A stretch of 10,434 bases of DNA from an uncultured Clostridium sp. (GTDB lineage: Bacteria; Bacillota; Clostridia; Clostridiales; Clostridiaceae): contig CAKVFO010000118.1 of assembly GCA_934746785.1 (NCBI GenBank), positions 1 through 10,434 of the forward strand, read 5' to 3'. Made by a program: the position numbers and the translations under genes. Positions 7,162 through 10,434 of the stretch are shown here, in pieces (the first letter of the stretch is position 1; each line of letters begins with the position of its first letter). The notes beneath the pieces are model-generated. The model searched no databases. It was not told the origin of the DNA and saw only the letters and a program-made list of their open reading frames with translations.

Positions 7162-8598
7162 TTAAGCTTCGATGATTTCATTATACAATTCACTATACTC
7201 ATCTGCTGATTTATCCCAGCTATAGTCAGAATTTATTGCCTGTTCAACAATAGAACTCCAACTATCTTTATCCTGATAAACTTCTAAGGCATATTCAATT
7301 ATCATCAATAGTTCATTAGCATTAAAATTACTAAAACTAAATCCATTTCCTTTTCCACTGTACTTATTGTATGGTGATATAGTATCTTTCAAGCCACCTG
7401 TTTCCCTTCCTATAGGAACTGTTCCATATCTTAAAGCAATAAGTTGACCTAAGCCACAAGGTTCTGATAAAGAAGGTTTTAATAGCATATCACAGCTTGC
7501 ATATATTTTATGAGCTAAAGATTTATCGTATTTTATGTTAGTTGATACTTTATCCTTATATCTGCTTTGTAATCCCTTAAAATGCTCTTCATATTGTTTA
7601 TCTCCTGTTCCCAATATCACTAATTGAACATTATGCTGAAGTAATCTATCTGCTATATTTATTATTAATTCTAAACCCTTTTGATTATTGAGTTTAGATA
7701 CAAAACCAAGCATTGGTATATCCTTATTTATAGGAAGTGATAAATCTTTTTGTAGATGAAGCTTATTGATATGTTTGCTCTCTATTAAATTTTCTTCATT
7801 AAAAGCTTCATATATGTCTGGATCTTTTTTAGGATTATATTCATCATAATCTAATCCATTTAATACACCTCGTATATTAAATTCTTTTTCTCTTAAAAGA
7901 CCATCTAACTTATCACCAAATTGAGGAGTTTTAACTTCATTTGCATAAGTACTACTAACAGTTGTAATTCTATCTGCAAAATTAAGTCCACCCTTCATGA
8001 AGCTAACACCACCATAAAACTCTAGGCTTCCATTACTAAACAGCTCCATATCATATTCAAATAAATCTGGTAAAATATCAGGAGAGAAAACTCCTTTAAA
8101 CATCATATTATAAAATGAAAAAACAGTTTTTATATTCTTATAATTTTCTTTTTTTGCATACTCATATTTCAACATAACAGGAATCATTCCTGTCTGCCAA
8201 TCATTACAATGAATAATATCCGGTTTCCATCCAATCTCATCAATTAAATTTAATGCAGCCTTGTCAAAAAAAGCAAACCTCTCAGCATCATCTTCATATC
8301 CGTATTCCGAGTCTCTATTGAAATAATATTCATTATCTAAAAAATAGTAGGTAACATTATCTTTCTCATACTTCAAAACTCCACAATATTGATTTCTCCA
8401 ACCAAGTTTTACAGTATACCATTTTATAAAATCTAGTTTTTTCTTTATATCTGCATCTAAATTTTTATATTTAGGAATAACAACTCTAATATCAATATTT
8501 TTTTTCTTTAAAGCTTTTGGTAAAAAACCAGTTGTATATCCAAGTCCTCCTGTCTTTATAAACGGATATGCTTCTGAAGCCACTAACAAAACTTTCAT
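7162..8598 (-). CDS. glgA: GlgA-family glycogen (starch) synthase with altered active-site residues
   Basis: This is a 478-residue GT5 glycosyltransferase, a normal length. Family members add glucose from ADP-glucose to alpha-1,4-glucan. Recognisable parts are the N-terminus MKVLLVASEAYPFIKTGGLG, HCNDWQTG (130-137), GVLNGLDYDEYNP (244-256), LGTGD (329-333), SEPCGLGQLIALRYGT (378-393) and RETGGLKDT. Against the E. coli enzyme, Lys15, Asn246, Lys305 and Glu377 are kept (here K15, N247, K307, E379). Three usually conserved residues differ: Asp21 is Tyr21, His161 (in the usual HN motif) is Tyr163 and Arg300 is Lys302. Activity may therefore be changed or lost. There is no frameshift or stop. I chose ATG 8598 over 8622 because AAGGAGG lies 7 bases upstream and the family N-terminus starts there. 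It heads glgA-glgP-amylase. Confidence 0.92.
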   Translation of the reverse strand: MKVLLVASEAYPFIKTGGLGYTTGFLPKALKKKNIDIRVVIPKYKNLDADIKKKLDFIKWYTVKLGWRNQYCGVLKYEKDNVTYYFLDNEYYFNRDSEYGYEDDAERFAFFDKAALNLIDEIGWKPDIIHCNDWQTGMIPVMLKYEYAKKENYKNIKTVFSFYNMMFKGVFSPDILPDLFEYDMELFSNGSLEFYGGVSFMKGGLNFADRITTVSSTYANEVKTPQFGDKLDGLLREKEFNIRGVLNGLDYDEYNPKKDPDIYEAFNEENLIESKHINKLHLQKDLSLPINKDIPMLGFVSKLNNQKGLELIINIADRLLQHNVQLVILGTGDKQYEEHFKGLQSRYKDKVSTNIKYDKSLAHKIYASCDMLLKPSLSEPCGLGQLIALRYGTVPIGRETGGLKDTISPYNKYSGKGNGFSFSNFNANELLMIIEYALEVYQDKDSWSSIVEQAINSDYSWDKSADEYSELYNEIIEA

Positions 8599-8602
8599 TA
8601 AA

Positions 8603-8613
8603 CTCCCTCCTTC
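8603..8613 (-). promoter_or_regulatory. Ribosome binding site that sets the glgA ATG start
   Basis: GAAGGAGGGAG on the minus strand places AAGGAGG 7 bases before ATG 8598-8596. An upstream in-frame ATG (8622-8620) would put this site inside the coding sequence and has no good site of its own. Confidence 0.85.
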
Positions 8614-8710
8614 TACTATCATCCCTTATATAAAATATAAAGGCTTTAAACCTAAATCATTCATAGATTCATATTAAAAATAAACCAGTAAGACTTCATC
8701 CCCTTATTCA

Positions 8711-8738
8711 TTTGTATTTCTATATAATCTATTCACAA
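8711..8738 (-). promoter_or_regulatory. Weak candidate promoter for glgA-glgP-amylase
   Basis: The minus strand has TTGTGA (8738-8733, 4 of 6), a 16-base spacer and TACAAA (8716-8711, 4 of 6). It would give a leader of roughly 100 bases before glgA. Some promoter is needed here because the permease upstream ends in its own terminator, but the match is poor and other AT-rich placements are possible. No convincing CcpA (cre) site was found. Confidence 0.25.
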
Positions 8739-8823
8739 CTTTAAATATTTATTAATTGAAATTTTTTATAAAAATTTAATTATTTTGCTTTTCGATTCTT
8801 TTGCGGCCTACAATTATTTTTTA

Positions 8824-8903
8824 ACGTATTGGAAAGCTTGCATATCAGAAGGCAGTAATAATGAGCACTCCCTCTCAAAAAAAGTTTTGAATTTCCTATA
8901 CGT
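8824..8903. repeat. Inverted repeat with 12-base arms around 56 bases
   Basis: The arms ACGTATTGGAAA (8824-8835) and TTTCCTATACGT (8892-8903) pair at 11 of 12 positions. Inside is a smaller hairpin TCAAAAaaagTTTTGA (about 8875-8890). The right arm begins one base beyond the T-tract of the sulP terminator. There is no coding potential. It could be a structured RNA, a remnant of a small palindromic element, or chance in AT-rich DNA, although the arms contain more G and C than their surroundings. Confidence 0.4.
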
Positions 8904-8904
8904 C

Positions 8905-8950
8905 AAAAAAAAGACTGGAAATAAGTTATCTAAAAACTTTATTTCCAATC
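8905..8950 (-). terminator. Intrinsic terminator after the SulP permease gene
   Basis: On the minus strand GATTGGAAATAAAGTT (8950-8935) pairs with AACTTATTTCCAGTC (8927-8913), with one bulge and one G-U pair. It is followed by eight T residues (8912-8905). The hairpin begins 8 bases past the stop codon, so the permease is terminated separately from glgA. Confidence 0.9.
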
Positions 8951-8957
8951 TCCTATA

Positions 8958-10235
8958 CTAAAATGACATAGTCAACTCTTCTTTTAATAGTTTTACAAAA
9001 ACAAAATGAACTATCATTGATACTAAGATAGCAACAACTAAATTAAAAATTACAGTTAATACAAAAGTTAATATTACTTCTATCATATTAAATTTATTTG
9101 ATACTACTAATTTTTTCAACTCATCAATTTCGCACATATTATATGCTACTACAATTAATATTGCTCCTAAAACAGTTAATGGAACAAATTTTATAAGTGG
9201 CATTAATACTTTCATTATTAATAACAAAATCAATGCACTTACAACTCCTGCAATTGGCGTTCTTCCTCCATTTTTTACATTTGCGGCTGTTCTTGCTATT
9301 GCTCCTGTTGCTGGAAGACCTCCAAATAATGCTGAAAATATGTTAGCTAGACCTTGTCCAACTAATTCGGTATTAGAATCATGTTTTTTATTAATCATAT
9401 CATCTGCAACTACAGCTGATAATAAAGATTCTATAGCTGCTAAAAATGCTATTGATATTGAGGGTATAATTAATGCTACTATTTTATCAAATCCCATGCT
9501 TGGTAATTGAGGTACCGGTATTTTTGAAGATATTTCTCCAAATTGAGTCCCAATTGTACTCACAGGCAAAGTAAATATTGCTGCTATTACTGAAACAACA
9601 ATTAGTGCTACTAATGATCCTGGTATTGATTTACTTACCTTTGAAACTCCTATAATAATTGCTATTGATATAATTCCTAATAATAAACTCCAAGAATTTA
9701 GTGAAGTTATATTTAATATGTACACTTTCCACTTTGAAATAAATTCTGATGGAACATTAGATAATTTTAATCCTAGTATGTCTTTAACTTGTGTAGAAAA
9801 TAAAGTTACTGCTATTCCTGCTGTAAATCCTACTGTAATTGTTTTGGGAATAAATTTTATTAAATCACCTAAGTTCAAAAGTCCCATTAATATTAACATT
9901 ATTCCTGCCATTAAAGTTGCTATTATTAAACCTTCAACTCCATGCTTTTCAATAATTCCATAAACAATTACTACAAAAGCTGCTGTAGGTCCTCCAATTT
10001 GAACTCTACTTCCACCAAATAATGAAATAAATAAACCTGCAACAATAGCTGTAATAAGTCCCTTTTCAGGTGTTACTCCAGATGATATCCCTAGTGCAAC
10101 AGATAAAGGTAATGCTATAATTGCTACTATTATACCTGCAACAATATCCTTTATGAATTGTTCTTTAGTTAGTTCCTTCTCCCTATGTTTTAAGATAGAA
10201 AATAACTTTGGTTTTTTAAACGTAAGCCTCTTCAT
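8958..10235 (-). CDS. SulP-family (SLC26-type) anion permease lacking a STAS domain
   Basis: This 425-residue integral membrane protein has about ten or more hydrophobic segments between residues ~28 and ~415. SulP hallmarks are LPLSVALGISSGVTPEKGL (42-60), the anion-site motif GGPTAAF (81-87), the loop AFLAAIESLLSAVVADDM (263-280), and GQGLANIFSALFGGLPATGA (293-312) followed by NGGRTP. Family members move sulfate, bicarbonate or other anions, usually with H+ or Na+; the substrate cannot be told here. The protein stops at KLLKEELTMSF just after the last membrane segment, whereas most bacterial SulP proteins run to ~550 residues with a cytoplasmic STAS domain. A terminator follows at once, so no STAS gene is split off. 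I chose ATG 10235 over 10250 because GGGGG lies 8 bases upstream of it and overlaps the longer start, which has no site of its own. It begins 37 bases past the rRNA terminator. Confidence 0.9.
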   Translation of the reverse strand: MKRLTFKKPKLFSILKHREKELTKEQFIKDIVAGIIVAIIALPLSVALGISSGVTPEKGLITAIVAGLFISLFGGSRVQIGGPTAAFVVIVYGIIEKHGVEGLIIATLMAGIMLILMGLLNLGDLIKFIPKTITVGFTAGIAVTLFSTQVKDILGLKLSNVPSEFISKWKVYILNITSLNSWSLLLGIISIAIIIGVSKVSKSIPGSLVALIVVSVIAAIFTLPVSTIGTQFGEISSKIPVPQLPSMGFDKIVALIIPSISIAFLAAIESLLSAVVADDMINKKHDSNTELVGQGLANIFSALFGGLPATGAIARTAANVKNGGRTPIAGVVSALILLLIMKVLMPLIKFVPLTVLGAILIVVAYNMCEIDELKKLVVSNKFNMIEVILTFVLTVIFNLVVAILVSMIVHFVFVKLLKEELTMSF

Positions 10236-10243
10236 TATTATCG

Positions 10244-10248
10244 CCCCC
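10244..10248 (-). promoter_or_regulatory. Ribosome binding site that sets the sulP start at 10235
   Basis: GGGGG on the minus strand lies 8 bases before ATG 10235-10233. It overlaps the upstream ATG at 10250-10248, so the longer start would destroy its own signal and is disfavoured. Confidence 0.7.
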
Positions 10249-10272
10249 ATATTTTATTTTCAACATTTACGC

Positions 10273-10300
10273 AAAAAAAAAGGATAGAATTTCTATCCTT
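10273..10300 (-). terminator. Intrinsic terminator of the rRNA operon ending in 5S
   Basis: A perfect 10-base inverted repeat, AAGGATAGAA (10280-10289) and TTCTATCCTT (10291-10300), is followed on the minus strand by a run of nine T residues (10281-10273, overlapping the stem foot). It lies 14 bases beyond the 5S 3' end and would end the rRNA transcript before the SulP gene. Confidence 0.93.
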
Positions 10301-10314
10301 CTATAATTTATGTT

Positions 10315-10432
10315 ACCTGGCAACGTTCTACTCTCCCACACAGTCTCCCATGCAGTACCATCGACGCTGTAGAGCTTAACTGTCCTGTTCGGAATGGAAA
10401 GGAGTGTTTCCTCTACGCCATCATCACCAGAT
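10315..10432 (-). rRNA. rrf: 5S ribosomal RNA, essentially complete
   Basis: The minus strand reads as a bacterial 5S rRNA of about 118 nt. The 5' end ATCTGG pairs with the 3' end CCAGGT to form helix I. The conserved CCATTCCGAACAGG loop and the GTTAAGCTCTACAGCG and GTGGGAGAGTAGAACG segments are present. The sequence is close to the 5S of Clostridium cluster I. It is the last gene of an rRNA operon whose 23S and 16S genes would lie to the right of the window. Mature ends may differ by one to three bases. Confidence 0.97.
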
Positions 10433-10434
10433 GC

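Larger units (their letters stand above)
8599..8957. other. Non-coding gap between glgA and the SulP permease gene
   Basis: This 359-base gap contains, in transcription order, the sulP terminator (8950-8905), the inverted repeat (8903-8824), a stretch with an isolated GC-rich patch (TTTGCGGCCTAC at about 8800-8811, plus strand), the weak promoter candidate and the glgA ribosome site. No gene, tRNA or riboswitch class that I recognise is present. Confidence 0.6.

Noticed and set aside
8599..8904. Riboswitch or attenuator upstream of glgA
   Set aside because: I could match no known riboswitch core, and no terminator/antiterminator pair lies between the candidate promoter and glgA.
9718..9963. 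Plus-strand 81-codon open frame
   Set aside because: It is wholly antisense to the SulP membrane-domain codons and has no ribosome site.
10236..10272. Promoter TTGAAA-17-TAATAA just before sulP
   Set aside because: The -10 would sit at the start codon, so transcription would begin inside the gene and lose the ribosome site.
1..10434. CRISPR array, insertion sequence, tRNA, phage, toxin-antitoxin or defence genes
   Set aside because: No regularly spaced repeats, transposase or integrase motifs, tRNA cloverleaf or defence-type domains were seen; genes and terminators account for nearly all the window.

Overview
The window is AT-rich DNA from a low-GC Firmicute, most likely a Clostridium sensu stricto relative. 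The grounds are the base composition, the purine-rich AGGAGG-type ribosome binding sites, the clostridial form of the 5S rRNA and rRNA leader, and the paired GlgC/GlgD gene layout. Every supported gene lies on the minus strand, so the window is transcribed from right to left.

Layout in the direction of transcription: (1) the end of an rRNA operon, a complete 5S rRNA at 10315-10432 followed by a strong intrinsic terminator; (2) a SulP-family anion permease (8958-10235) that lacks the usual STAS domain and has its own terminator; (3) a 359-base non-coding gap (8599-8957) containing that terminator, a 12-base inverted repeat and a weak candidate promoter; (4) the tightly spaced genes glgA (glycogen synthase), glgP (glycogen phosphorylase) and a GH13 neopullulanase/cyclomaltodextrinase-like enzyme, closed by an intrinsic terminator at about 2829-2859; (5) glgC and glgD (ADP-glucose pyrophosphorylase catalytic and GlgD-type subunits), each starting with GTG, closed by a bidirectional hairpin terminator; (6) a non-coding stretch leading into a near-consensus sigma-A promoter and a leader with a boxA-like element. 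I read this last part as the start of a second rRNA operon whose 16S gene lies beyond the left edge.

The glg genes together form most of a storage-glycogen cycle. GlgC/GlgD make ADP-glucose, GlgA would extend the glucan, GlgP releases glucose-1-phosphate, and the GH13 enzyme trims dextrins or limit dextrin. No branching enzyme (GlgB) is present here. The GlgA copy is odd: three residues that are nearly invariant in bacterial glycogen synthases are replaced.

I found no mobile element, CRISPR array, tRNA or defence system. The points most worth a second look are the altered GlgA active site, the placement of the whole cluster between two co-oriented rRNA operons, and the STAS-less SulP gene starting so close to the rRNA terminator that it has almost no room for its own promoter.
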